From Acetobacteraceae bacterium (GTDB lineage Bacteria; Pseudomonadota; Alphaproteobacteria; Acetobacterales; Acetobacteraceae): a stretch of 11,818 nt of DNA. Below are positions 1 through 6,912 of the stretch, one piece after another; within the stretch, counting starts at the first letter, position 1, and each line of letters begins with the position of its first letter. Both the position numbers and the translations under genes were made by a program. The stretch lies in assembly GCA_030039695.1 (NCBI GenBank), contig JASHVB010000368.1:1-11818 (forward strand), read 5' to 3'. Below the pieces are notes generated by a model that was not told where the DNA came from, made no database searches, and saw nothing but the letters and a program-made list of their open reading frames with translations.

Positions 1-1
1 G

Positions 2-139
2 ACTCCGGACAACGTCGCGCGGGCGATCCACGCAACTGGTGCGAGGGCGGTAGACGTGTCGTCGGGCGTCGAGAGCATGCGCGGTGTCAAGGATCCGGCG
101 TTGATTCGGGCCTTCATCGCCAACGCACGGACTGTATAA
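2..139 (+). CDS. trpF: Phosphoribosylanthranilate isomerase, C-terminal end (partial)
   Basis: This is the last 45 residues of a gene that enters from the left edge and ends at TAA. Seen: TPDNVARAI, then [10 protein letters not shown] and [12 protein letters not shown], which is the conserved end of the TrpF (beta/alpha)8 barrel. The VDVSSGVE strand and its following loop form part of the phosphate-binding site. Known for the family: a cytoplasmic enzyme that isomerises N-(5-phosphoribosyl)anthranilate to the carboxyphenylamino-deoxyribulose phosphate in tryptophan synthesis. In many proteobacteria trpF is followed closely by trpB and trpA. Here 292 bp of non-coding DNA and an unrelated aminotransferase follow, so the usual trpFBA order is not seen on this side. 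Identification is secure; only the 3' end can be judged. Confidence 0.95.
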   Translation, partial: TPDNVARAIHATGARAVDVSSGVESMRGVKDPALIRAFIANARTV

Positions 140-431
140 TTCCCAGCGTTGGATCGCAGCGCGCGTTCCCTCGGCAGCGAAGTCGCAACCTGCGGCAGAA
201 TCAGAAAGGGGATGGCGCCGTCCGCAGCCCCGCAATGGATATTGCCGGCTCCCCGCGTTCCGACCGCTGCCGATGGACCAGGTCGTTGTGGCTGAGAGTG
301 CGGCGTCTGTGGAACCGGACGCGGGTTGGAGACGATTTGCCAGGCAGCGCCACAGGTGACTGACAGCGCTAGATGACGCCCTGCGCGTGCAGCAGTATCG
401 TGCTTGCCGCATCATTCGGGGTCCGTCGCCT
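140..431. other. Non-coding spacer between trpF and the aminotransferase
   Basis: No conserved reading frame is visible on either strand. A perfect TATAAT (135-140) overlaps the trpF stop codon, unusual in such GC-rich DNA, but there is no good -35 box at 16-18 bp, so a promoter is only possible. A small inverted repeat, GCAAT-4 nt-ATTGC, lies at 232-245. A 27-codon ORF beginning at ATG 212 looks accidental. The aminotransferase start at 432 has only a weak purine stretch (CGGGG) upstream, so this spacer probably also carries its promoter. Confidence 0.5.
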
Positions 432-1301
432 ATGAGCCGCATCGCCTACGTCAATGGCCGCTATCTGCCGCAGCGCGAGGCGTCGGTGAACATCGAGGAC
501 CGCGGCTACCAGTTCGCCGACGGAATCTACGAGGTCGTGCACATGCACGACGGTCGCTTCATCGACGAAGACCGCCATTTCGACCGGCTCGATCGTTCGC
601 TGCGTGAGATCCGTCTGCCGCAGCCGATGGGCCGCGCTGCGTTGCGGCACATCTTGTTGGAAGTCGCGCGGCGCAACCGCGTGCGAGAGGGGCTGCTGTA
701 TATGCAGGTGACGCGCGGCGTGGCGCGGCGCGATCATGCGTTTCCCGCAAAGCCGGTGCCCCCGTCAATGGTGGTCACGATTCGCCGCATTCCGCCCTAT
801 CCCTCCGACGTGGCGAAATGGACGGCGAGCGCGATCACACAGCCTGATCAGCGCTGGGCGCGCTGCGACATCAAGAGCATAGGCCTGTTGCCGAACGTAC
901 TGGCGCGACAGGCGGCAAAGGAACAGGGCGCGCTCGAGGCGATCCTGATCGATGCGGAAGGGACGGTGACGGAAGGAGCCGCCACCAGCTTCTGGATCGT
1001 CGACCAGAACGGCGTGCTGCGCACGCGCAGCCTGGATGACGCGATCCTACCCGGCTGTACGCGCGATGCGCTGATGACACTGATGCGCGACGATGGCATC
1101 GCGTTTGAGGAATCGCATTTCAGCGAAGCTGATATGCGCACGGCACGCGAGGCGTTCATCAGCAGCGCGACCAGCTTCGTGAAACCGATTGTGCACATCG
1201 ACGGCCAGCCCGTCGCTGACGGCGAGGTAGGTCCGGTGACGCAGCGCTTGTTCGAGCTATTCGCGCGACACGTCAAAGGCGGCCCGTGCAACGCCGGATG
1301 A
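432..1301 (+). CDS. dat: D-amino-acid aminotransferase (PLP class IV)
   Basis: A 289-aa cytoplasmic fold-type IV PLP transaminase, the usual length for D-alanine aminotransferase, interconverting D-amino acids and 2-oxo acids (for example D-alanine/D-glutamate for the cell wall). Seen: the N-terminal DRGYQFADGIYEV (residues 23-35) with the active-site Tyr33; TRGVARRDHAFP (94-105), whose Arg100 and His102 match the carboxylate-trap Arg98/His100 of Bacillus D-amino-acid aminotransferase; CDIKSIGLLPNVLA (145-158) with the PLP lysine Lys148; and GTVTEGAATSFWIV (177-190) with the PLP-binding Glu181. The Arg/His trap argues for the D-amino-acid enzyme over the branched-chain (IlvE) or aminodeoxychorismate lyase (PabC) relatives. 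I chose ATG 432 because family members begin near (S)RIAYVNGRY; an upstream in-frame GTG at 387 adds unconserved residues. The next gene starts 10 bp after the stop, so the two are probably co-transcribed. Confidence 0.9.
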   Translation: MSRIAYVNGRYLPQREASVNIEDRGYQFADGIYEVVHMHDGRFIDEDRHFDRLDRSLREIRLPQPMGRAALRHILLEVARRNRVREGLLYMQVTRGVARRDHAFPAKPVPPSMVVTIRRIPPYPSDVAKWTASAITQPDQRWARCDIKSIGLLPNVLARQAAKEQGALEAILIDAEGTVTEGAATSFWIVDQNGVLRTRSLDDAILPGCTRDALMTLMRDDGIAFEESHFSEADMRTAREAFISSATSFVKPIVHIDGQPVADGEVGPVTQRLFELFARHVKGGPCNAG

Positions 1302-1305
1302 GGAG
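1301..1305 (+). promoter_or_regulatory. Ribosome binding site fixing the GTG start of the LLM gene
   Basis: AGGAG lies 6 nt before GTG 1312 and overlaps the last base of the preceding stop codon. The alternative ATG at 1324 would be 18 nt away, too far, so the GTG is preferred. Confidence 0.7.
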
Positions 1306-1311
1306 AGGAAC

Positions 1312-2283
1312 GTGATCGACGGAATGCAGATCGGTTTCAACCTGCCGATCAGCGGGCCGATGGCGAGCCCGACGGCGATGGCGCGCGTAGCGCGCGAGGG
1401 CGAAGCGCTGGGCTTTGATTATCTGACGCTGACAGATCACATTGCGTTGCCGGACATGCGCGCGCCCGGATACCCGTATTCGGAGTCCGGCGAGTTCTAC
1501 GGCAACTCACCGGCCTACAGACTGGAGCAGCTGGTGGCGGCCGCGTGGATCGCAGCGCAGACGGAACGCATCCGCTTGGTTCTGGCGGTAATGGTGGTGC
1601 CCCATCGTCCCGCAGTGTTGGCGGCGAAGATGCTGGCAAGCATTGACGTTTTGTCTGGTGGACGGCTGGTGGTGGGGGTTGGCGCCGGCTGGCTGAAGGC
1701 CGAGTTCGACGCGGTGGTGACGCCGCCCTTCGCCGAACGCGGCGCGGTGACGGATGAATATCTCGATGCGTTTCGTGCGCTGTGGACTGAGGAACGACCT
1801 CGCATCGACGGCCGGTATGTGAAGGTGGATCGCCTGGTGTTCGATCCCAAGCCCGTGCAGAAGCCGTATCCGCCGATTTGGGTTGGCGGGGAGAGCGGCC
1901 CTTCAATGCGCCGCGCTGCACGCATCGGCGATGCGTGGTATCCGATCGGCAGCAACAGGAATCACCTGCTTGACACGCTACCGCGGCTCACGGCGCGGAT
2001 CGAGCGGCTGCGCCGGTTGGTGACGGAAACCGGACGCGATCCGGCGCGCGTGGGAGTGGTTTACCGCGTGAAGCGGCATGCGCAGCCCATGCCACTGGCG
2101 TCCGACGGCAACAGGCGCTTGTTTTCGGGCACGATCGCGGACGCTATTGAAGACGTGCAAACGCTGAAGCGGTTGGGCGTGACCGGGCTGGATTTTGATT
2201 TCGAGATGGATGACGCGGACCAGGCTATCCGCGAGATGCGAAAGTTCCACGAGGAAGTCCTTTTGTCATTGCAGCGAACGTAG
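1312..2283 (+). CDS. LLM-class (luciferase-like) flavin/F420-dependent oxidoreductase
   Basis: A 323-aa TIM-barrel protein of the bacterial luciferase-like superfamily; it resembles the subgroup usually annotated as probable F420-dependent oxidoreductase. Seen: MQIGFNLPISG (5-15), AREGEALGFDYLTLTDHI (27-44), the barrel strand RIRLVLAVMVVPHRPAVLAAK (87-107), GGRLVVGVGAGWLKAEFDA (116-134) and the late motif PPIWVGGESGPSMRRAA (187-203). Members use FMNH2 or reduced F420 for hydride transfer or monooxygenation; the sequence does not tell which cofactor or substrate. It follows the D-amino-acid aminotransferase by 10 bp, suggesting one transcript, though no shared pathway is evident. Oddity: the final codons (LSLQRT and TAG) lie inside a dispersed palindromic repeat, so the C-terminus may have been rewritten by repeat insertion. 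Family assignment is secure, function is not. Confidence 0.9.
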   Translation: MIDGMQIGFNLPISGPMASPTAMARVAREGEALGFDYLTLTDHIALPDMRAPGYPYSESGEFYGNSPAYRLEQLVAAAWIAAQTERIRLVLAVMVVPHRPAVLAAKMLASIDVLSGGRLVVGVGAGWLKAEFDAVVTPPFAERGAVTDEYLDAFRALWTEERPRIDGRYVKVDRLVFDPKPVQKPYPPIWVGGESGPSMRRAARIGDAWYPIGSNRNHLLDTLPRLTARIERLRRLVTETGRDPARVGVVYRVKRHAQPMPLASDGNRRLFSGTIADAIEDVQTLKRLGVTGLDFDFEMDDADQAIREMRKFHEEVLLSLQRT

Positions 2284-2297
2284 CGATGACGCAATCC
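2265..2297 (+). repeat. Dispersed 33-nt palindromic repeat, copy 1
   Basis: It begins GTCATTGC and ends GCAATCC, with the complementary ATTGC (2268-2272) and GCAAT (2291-2295) as the outer stem and AGCGATGAC near the right arm. It lines up without gaps with the copies at 2790-2822 (other strand) and 11737-11769. It contains the stop codon of the LLM gene and could form a hairpin at the 3' end of that transcript. Confidence 0.7.
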
Positions 2298-2789
2298 CCG
2301 CGGGAGATCGCGTCGTCATTGGATCCCTCGCACTGGCGGTCAGCTCGGCAGGTCGTCACACAGGTTTTGCGCTTGCGGAGGCGCCGCCTCGATCAATGCG
2401 GTCTTCCTCCGCCGGGATCCGGCCCTGGGTAGTTTTTCCCGCGTGATCGCCACCACGGCGTCAGCCGGCTTGTTGGTGAACGCCGAGCTCGTCAGGGTGG
2501 TGGCGGCAAGTCGACCCGTCGATCACCTGAGTCCTGTGCTCGAATATCCGCGTTACATCATGTCCCGCGACGCCCGTATACCACACGCTGCAGCGTCGAT
2601 TGGTCAGAACCTACACAAAGCGACACCGCTTCATCGTAGCGTTCCCGTCGCTGCGAGGAGTGGAGCGATGAAGCCGCTAGGTTCCCGGCTCTGTGAAGGT
2701 CACTCACCCTCGCTACCTCCATCGAGGTGCTGACGGCGTCCATAAGCGCCCCGTCCTGCGGGCGGAAGCAGTTCGCGCCGACAAACAGC
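2298..2789. other. Intergenic stretch between two convergent genes
   Basis: No protein family is recognisable on either strand. Several frames stay open for 60-100 codons (for example + 2443-2733), but none shows conserved motifs, and in GC-rich DNA such frames are expected by chance. Besides the repeat at 2647-2679 there is a 9-bp perfect inverted repeat, GCTTCATCG (2628-2636) with CGATGAAGC (2666-2674), enclosing AGCG/CGCT arms. The region may be a decayed gene or stacked repeat elements. Confidence 0.45.
2647..2679 (+). repeat. Dispersed palindromic repeat, diverged copy 2
   Basis: It matches the family core over its first 28 positions (GCTGCGAGGAG then GGAGCGATGAAGC) with about five differences, but the right end (CGCTA in place of AATCC) has diverged. 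It overlaps the right arm of a larger inverted repeat, 2628-2674. Confidence 0.5.
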
Positions 2790-2822
2790 GGATTGCATTG
2801 TCGCTCCGCTCCTTGCCGTGAC
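2790..2822 (-). repeat. Dispersed palindromic repeat, copy 3
   Basis: Read on the minus strand it starts GTCACGGCAAGGAGCG, continues through GAGCGACAATG and ends CAATCC, a gapless 33-nt match to the other copies. It lies one base downstream of the GMC oxidoreductase stop codon and so marks that gene's 3' end. Confidence 0.65.
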
Positions 2823-2823
2823 A

Positions 2824-4413
2824 TCAGTCGTTTTGCAGCATCATTGCTGCGCCTTTCTCCGCAATCATGATCGTCGGTGCATTCGTGTTTCCGGTGGTCA
2901 GCGTCGGCATGATCGAGGCGTCGATCACCCGCAGTCCGCCAATTCCGTGCACACGCAGTCGCGCGTCCACCACGGCCATGGGACCATCCCCCATGCGGCA
3001 TGTGCCGACTGGGTGATAGATCGTCGTTCCATAACCACGTGCATACGCCGCCAGCGCTTCATCGGACCCCGCATCTGGCCCGGGCAACGTCTCCACCACG
3101 CTGTGCCGTGCCAGCGGCGCCTGTGCAAAAATCCGCCGCGCGATGCGCATGCCCGAGATCAGCACACGCGTATCATTCGGATCAGATAGATAGTTCGGCG
3201 TGATCACCGGAGGCGCACTCGGATTGGCCGACGCCGCCATGATGGTACCGCGGCTGTCTGGCCGCACCGGGCACACCGCTACCGTCATCCCCGCCTCGCG
3301 TTCCAGCTCGCCGAACCGAGCTGCATCATAACTGGCAGGCGTGAACAGAAGTTGGAGGTCTGGACTGGCGAGTCCTTCACGCGAACGGCAGAACACCTGC
3401 GCGCTGGTCACGCCGAACGTGAGCGCGCCGCGTCCCAGCAGCGCAAACCGGAGCGCCTCTCCTGCCAGCCGCGGCCCACGCGCGAGTTGATTGATCGACA
3501 CCGCGTCGCGCGCGCGATGCGAGATGCGTGCGACGTAATGGTCCTGCAGATTCGCGCCAACGCCAGGCAGGTCGTGTACCGCCGCGACGCCGATCGATTG
3601 CAGATGCGCCGCAGGACCGATGCCGGAGATCTGCAGCAGATGCGGCGAGTTGACCGACCCACCGCACAGAATCACCTCACGCGTCGCACGCGCCTCGCGA
3701 TCCGCGCCATTCTGTCGGAATGCGATGCCAATGCAGCGCTTGCCTTCAAACAACAGCCGCGTCGCAAGTGCATTCGTTTCAACACGCAAGTTCGAGCGTC
3801 GGCGCGCCTCGGCAAGAAACGTCTGCGACGTTGAGCCGCGAAATCGCCCCTTCCGTGTCATCTGCGAGTAACCCACCCCCTCCTGCTCGCGTCCGTTCAG
3901 GTCCTGGCGGAATGTGAAACCCGCCTGGCGAGCCGCTTCGACAAATCGATGCGTCAGCGGCAGGATCGTGCGGTAGTCCTCCACCTTCAGTGGCCCGCCC
4001 TGGCCGCGGATCTCCGGTTCACCGCGTTGCACGTAGTGTTCCGACTTGCGGAAGAACGGCAGCACGTCGTCATAGCTCCAGCCGCGGCAACCCATCTGCG
4101 CCCAGCCGTCGTAGTCAGCCGGATTGCCGCGCACGTACAGCATGCCGTTGATCGAACTCGAGCCGCCGAGCACCTTGCCGCGCGGCCAATGGATTGCGCG
4201 GCCAGCGGTGCCGGGCGAAGCATCGGCGCTGTAGTTCCAGTTCACTACCGGATGGCGCAGCAGCTTTAGCACGCCGGCGGGGATGTGGATCCAAGGGAGT
4301 GTGTCGCGCGGCCCGGCTTCCAGAAGAATGACGCGCGCACCAGTCTCGGATAGCCGGGCGGCCATGACGCATCCGGCAGAGCCGGCTCCAATGACGACGT
4401 ACTCTGCATCCAT
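2824..4413 (-). CDS. GMC-family FAD oxidoreductase (choline/alcohol dehydrogenase-like)
   Basis: A 529-aa flavoprotein of the glucose-methanol-choline family, normal length for bacterial choline dehydrogenase/alkanol dehydrogenase (BetA/AlkJ-like) members, which oxidise a primary alcohol with FAD. Seen: the ADP-binding [16 protein letters not shown] (6-21) and LLEAG (30-34); GMC signature 1, [19 protein letters not shown] (78-96); signature 2, [17 protein letters not shown] (251-267); and the catalytic end with [10 protein letters not shown] (466-475, His467) and [16 protein letters not shown] (507-522, Asn511). The His/Asn pair matches the choline oxidase type. ATG 4413 is chosen because GGAG lies 9 nt upstream on the minus strand and the FAD motif begins at residue 6, as usual; a longer frame reaching 4728 adds only unconserved residues. 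Monocistronic and convergent with the LLM gene. The substrate cannot be told; a betaine function is not supported, as no betB or betI is nearby. Confidence 0.92.
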   Translation of the reverse strand: MDAEYVVIGAGSAGCVMAARLSETGARVILLEAGPRDTLPWIHIPAGVLKLLRHPVVNWNYSADASPGTAGRAIHWPRGKVLGGSSSINGMLYVRGNPADYDGWAQMGCRGWSYDDVLPFFRKSEHYVQRGEPEIRGQGGPLKVEDYRTILPLTHRFVEAARQAGFTFRQDLNGREQEGVGYSQMTRKGRFRGSTSQTFLAEARRRSNLRVETNALATRLLFEGKRCIGIAFRQNGADREARATREVILCGGSVNSPHLLQISGIGPAAHLQSIGVAAVHDLPGVGANLQDHYVARISHRARDAVSINQLARGPRLAGEALRFALLGRGALTFGVTSAQVFCRSREGLASPDLQLLFTPASYDAARFGELEREAGMTVAVCPVRPDSRGTIMAASANPSAPPVITPNYLSDPNDTRVLISGMRIARRIFAQAPLARHSVVETLPGPDAGSDEALAAYARGYGTTIYHPVGTCRMGDGPMAVVDARLRVHGIGGLRVIDASIMPTLTTGNTNAPTIMIAEKGAAMMLQND

Positions 4414-4678
4414 CGCGTTGCGCTCCATCCTGCGGTGGCAACGAAGCTTCGGCACGCTGGCGGGTGACGAGTCAATCAGGAGGAGTTGTCGAGCTGTTGC
4501 GACCTGTGCCCACATCGACGCCTTGCACGGCCACGCGTCCCCGAACTTGATAGATTGCTGCCCACCCGGACGATCAATCATCACACCATCTGTGTTGGCG
4601 GGCGCGCGCATGTGGTCGCCTCGATCCCGCTGATCCAGCCACCAGGCCGGTTCCGCGTCCGTCGACCCAGGTCGTTGC
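4414..4678. other. Spacer upstream of the GMC gene
   Basis: The GMC frame stays open through this stretch on the minus strand but the translated residues are not family-like. No N-terminal half of the neighbouring PIN-domain remnant (a DTNxL-type start) was found in any forward frame. The promoter of the GMC gene presumably lies here, but no convincing boxes were seen. Confidence 0.4.
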
Positions 4679-4930
4679 ATGGGTTCTGCTAGATCGCCTG
4701 TACGCGGCAAGCGCGCGGTCATGATCACGGCGGGTATTGTGGCAGGCTTGTCGAGGCGATTCGCCGGCTATCCACCCGCGCGCCGCATGGTGGCCCTGAG
4801 CGAGGCGACCATATTCGCGTATGCTTTCGCCGGTGGCTGCGTGATGCTGAGCCGCAATATGCGGGGGTCCGACCTGATCAATCAGATGATTCCGAACGGC
4901 TGGGCCCCGTTCTACGACTCGGGCCTCTGA
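4679..4930 (+). pseudogene. C-terminal remnant of a VapC-like PIN-domain toxin
   Basis: From about residue 15 the translation resembles the second half of a VapC-family PIN ribonuclease: ITAGIVAGLSRRFAG (16-30), LSEATIFAYAFAGGCVMLSRN (40-60) and DLINQMIPNGWAPFY (64-78), ending at TGA. Relatives I recall have the pattern NDA.IYA.A...GA.LLTRN..DFDLL.Q..P.GRVLFY. Intact members are about 130-150 aa, bear a DTN motif at the start and cleave RNA. Here the first half, with its catalytic Asp, is missing, there is an in-frame stop at 4631, and the conserved DFD is changed to GSD. No antitoxin gene is adjacent. It is therefore probably a dead fragment left by a deletion. It ends 7 nt from the stop of the convergent DedA gene. 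I recognise the family from pattern memory, not from a search. Confidence 0.6.
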
Positions 4931-4937
4931 ACGCGCC

Positions 4938-5576
4938 TCACAGCATGGGCGTTCGGATCCCGCGCTGGGCCGTCGCGAGCTTGTCCTGGTGGCGGTGCGC
5001 GATCCAGCCGCCGAGCAGCGAGATCAGCAGCACCACAACGCCGACGGCGATGCCGATCGGGCCCGAACTGTGCTTCATCTGCTTGCCCAGCATGCTCGCA
5101 CCGATGCCATAGAACGATGCCCAGGCGACGCTGCCGATCACGTTGGCGAGGACGAACTTTCGCCATGGCATCTGATTCGCCCCGGCCAGCATCGCGGTGA
5201 TCACGCGCAGCACGACAACGAACCGCGCAACCACCACCAGTTTGAAGCCGTGCTTGCGGAACAGCATGCGGCCCAGCGCGAGACGCCGCCAGGTCAAACC
5301 GATCTTGTGGCCGTGCCGGCGCAACAAGCTGTGGCCGACCTTCAGGCCGATCCAGTAGGCAATGGTCTGTCCGATGATGGCGCCCGTGGCGGCAGCCACA
5401 ATGACGAGCACCGGACTCATATTGTGCGTGCTGCCCGCATAGATCGCGCTGACGATCAGGGCACCCTCGCCGGGCAGAGGCAGTCCCAGGGACTCGAGCC
5501 CGACGATCACCGCGAGGGCCGTGTAGCCGTAGGTGTGGAGCAGCCCGATGAAATGGTGCGTATGGATAAAGCTCAT
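4938..5576 (-). CDS. DedA/SNARE-associated (VTT) family membrane protein
   Basis: A 212-aa polytopic inner-membrane protein, normal DedA length. Seen: a hydrophobic segment from about residue 15; GLESLGLPLPGEGALIVSA (26-44) with the conserved acidic Glu28 and the PGE re-entrant loop; a long hydrophobic stretch with GAIIGQTIAYWIG (65-77); the signature ARFVVVLRVITAMLAGANQM (117-136) with the two conserved arginines 118 and 124; FVLANVIGSVAWASFYGIG (141-159); and a final membrane helix at about 172-192 followed by a basic tail. The family contributes to membrane homeostasis, with some members implicated in flipping polyprenyl-phosphate or phospholipid carriers. The textbook RF.PGxR is RFVVVLR here, a variant I believe is common in alphaproteobacterial members. 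The ATG has little Shine-Dalgarno sequence and begins 20 bp after the quinone oxidoreductase stop, consistent with co-transcription. Confidence 0.93.
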   Translation of the reverse strand: MSFIHTHHFIGLLHTYGYTALAVIVGLESLGLPLPGEGALIVSAIYAGSTHNMSPVLVIVAAATGAIIGQTIAYWIGLKVGHSLLRRHGHKIGLTWRRLALGRMLFRKHGFKLVVVARFVVVLRVITAMLAGANQMPWRKFVLANVIGSVAWASFYGIGASMLGKQMKHSSGPIGIAVGVVVLLISLLGGWIAHRHQDKLATAQRGIRTPML

Positions 5577-5596
5577 GATGCAGTGGGCGGCGGCCG

Positions 5597-6598
5597 TTAC
5601 GGGACCAGTAGAATCTTGCCGATGTGCTGGCTCGACTCCATCAGCCGATGCGCCTCCGCCGCTTGTACCAATGGGAAAGTCCGGAACGTACAGGTGCGCA
5701 GCTTCCCCTCGCTCCACAGCGGCCATACCTTCTCGCGCAACGCGCGAATGATCGCCGCCTTCTGCACCTCGGTCCGGGAACGCAGTGTGGACCCGGTGAT
5801 GGTCAAGTGCTTGCGCTGGACCGCGCCGAAATCCGCCTCCACTTTCGTGCCGTGCATGAGCGCGACGAAGCAGAGCCGCCCTTCGCGCGCCAGCAGTTCG
5901 ATCTGCCGCGGGATATAGTCGCCGCCGATCATATCGAAGATTACGTCGACGCCCCGGCCCTGAGTGAACTCCTTGCCGACCGCGACGAAATCCCGCGTTC
6001 GGTAATTGATCGCCACGTCTGCGCCGTAGTCCAGGCAAGCCTGGCATTTCTCGTCGGACCCGGCAGTGCACAGTACTTTGGCGCCGAACGCCTTGGCGAG
6101 CTGGATCGCGGTGATGCCGATGCCGCTGCTGCCGCCCTGCATCAGGAAGGTTTCGCCCGCCTGCAGATGGACGCGCTCGAACACATTGGTCCAGACGGTA
6201 CAGAAGGTCTCGGGCAGTCCACCGGCATCGATCAGGCTGACCGGCGCGGGCACCGGCAAACACTGAAGCGCCGGGACGCACGCGTACTCGCCGTAGCCGT
6301 CGCCGATCATCAGCGCGCAGACTTGGTCGCCGTCGCTCCATTGCGACACCCGATCGCCGCGCTTGACGATGGTGCCGGAACACTCGAGGCCGGGAATGTC
6401 GGGCGCGCCGGGCGGCATCGGATAGCGGCCCATGCGCTGCAGGCAGTCGGCACGATTCACGCCGGCTGCGGCGATGCGGATCAGCACTTCGCCTGGTTTC
6501 GGTTCCGGCACGGGCCGGGTGGCCGGAACGAGCACTTCGGGACCCCCAGGCTGTCTGATCTCGATGACAGTCTGGGTCGCAGGGATGTTGGCGAGCAA
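5597..6598 (-). CDS. NAD(P)H quinone oxidoreductase, PIG3 family
   Basis: A 333-aa zinc-free medium-chain dehydrogenase/reductase of the quinone oxidoreductase PIG3 type, cytoplasmic, transferring hydride from NADPH to quinones. Seen: VIEIRQPGGPEVLV (11-24); PKPGEVLIRIAAAGVNRADCLQR (33-55) with NRAD in place of zinc ligands; PPGAPDIPGLECSGTIV (62-78); the Rossmann nucleotide loop QGGSSGIGITAIQLAKAFGAKV (154-175); DVIFDMIGGDY (218-228); and AEAHRLMESSQHIGKILL (314-331), the typical C-terminus of the family. No ATG is suitably placed: the start is taken as TTG 6598, which has a perfect GGGAGG 7 nt upstream and gives the family's usual length of about 325-335 aa. The upstream frame to 6763 is unconserved. 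It is transcribed ahead of the DedA gene, probably as one unit, and divergently from the efflux gene. Confidence 0.92.
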   Translation of the reverse strand: MLANIPATQTVIEIRQPGGPEVLVPATRPVPEPKPGEVLIRIAAAGVNRADCLQRMGRYPMPPGAPDIPGLECSGTIVKRGDRVSQWSDGDQVCALMIGDGYGEYACVPALQCLPVPAPVSLIDAGGLPETFCTVWTNVFERVHLQAGETFLMQGGSSGIGITAIQLAKAFGAKVLCTAGSDEKCQACLDYGADVAINYRTRDFVAVGKEFTQGRGVDVIFDMIGGDYIPRQIELLAREGRLCFVALMHGTKVEADFGAVQRKHLTITGSTLRSRTEVQKAAIIRALREKVWPLWSEGKLRTCTFRTFPLVQAAEAHRLMESSQHIGKILLVP

Positions 6599-6605
6599 GT
6601 CGTGT

Positions 6606-6611
6606 CCTCCC
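6606..6611 (-). promoter_or_regulatory. Shine-Dalgarno sequence fixing a TTG start
   Basis: On the minus strand GGGAGG is followed by 7 nt and then TTG at 6598. This spacing is ideal and selects TTG as the quinone oxidoreductase start, as no in-frame ATG is close by. Confidence 0.7.
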
Positions 6612-6662
6612 AGCAGCGGCGATGGGTACACGCCAAGTCCGGCGCGGCCGCCTTTGATTGCG

Positions 6663-6691
6663 ACGGTAGTCGCATCCGGACCACGTCGCAA
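6663..6691 (-). promoter_or_regulatory. Possible promoter of the quinone oxidoreductase-DedA unit
   Basis: TTGCGA and TACCGT on the minus strand are 17 bp apart, with 4/6 and 3/6 matches to the sigma-70 consensus. The implied start of transcription would leave a leader of roughly 60 nt before the TTG codon. Weak, sequence-only evidence. Confidence 0.25.
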
Positions 6692-6789
6692 CACGCGCTG
6701 GGGTTGGGGCAGAGAGCGCGATATGGCACGCTCAGCGAACCGGCACGTGCTACACAGCCGCAAATACTCGGACTACGGGAGGAAAACGC

Positions 6790-6912
6790 ATGTCCGCACC
6801 TTCGCCCACCGAATCCAGGGGGCCGTGGGACCGCCACGTGCTGACGCGCCCGAATTTGGCCGATCAGACGTGCCGTCCGATGAACCGCGGAGGGCGCAAG
6901 CTGGCCTGGTGA
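6790..6912 (+). CDS. 40-aa hypothetical protein or 5' remnant of a lost gene
   Basis: ATG 6790 is preceded by GGGAGG at 7-nt spacing, identical in quality to the site used by the quinone oxidoreductase. The translation begins MSAPSPTESRGPWDRHVLTR and ends with RGGRKLAW before TGA. I recognise no family; there is no signal peptide, membrane segment or Cys/His cluster. The very good ribosome binding site followed by so short a frame suggests the first codons of a gene whose remainder was deleted or frameshifted, or a genuine small protein. It is divergent from the quinone oxidoreductase and lies 363 bp upstream of the transporter start, too far to be its obvious leader peptide. Confidence 0.35.
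   Translation: MSAPSPTESRGPWDRHVLTRPNLADQTCRPMNRGGRKLAW

Noticed and set aside
2443..2733. A 96-codon plus-strand frame in the convergent intergenic region, and a 60-codon minus-strand frame near 2340-2520
   Set aside because: Neither has a convincing ribosome binding site or any recognisable family pattern; the first runs through repeat sequence.
4414..4728. N-terminal extension of the GMC oxidoreductase
   Set aside because: The 105 extra codons are not family-like, and GGAG upstream of ATG 4413 together with the FAD motif position supports the shorter protein.
4929..4954. GAACGC/GCGTTC inverted repeat between the PIN remnant and DedA gene ends
   Set aside because: Only 6 bp with a 14-nt loop and no T-run; too weak to call a terminator.
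4938..6383. A single 481-codon minus-strand frame covering the DedA gene and much of the quinone oxidoreductase
   Set aside because: Only its last 212 codons (from ATG 5576) are family-like. The upstream part is an out-of-frame, arginine-rich reading of the quinone oxidoreductase, which is clearly coded in another frame.
5624..6844. A 406-codon plus-strand frame opposite the quinone oxidoreductase
   Set aside because: It is antisense to a well-supported gene and its translation has no conserved motifs; long antisense frames are common in GC-rich coding DNA.
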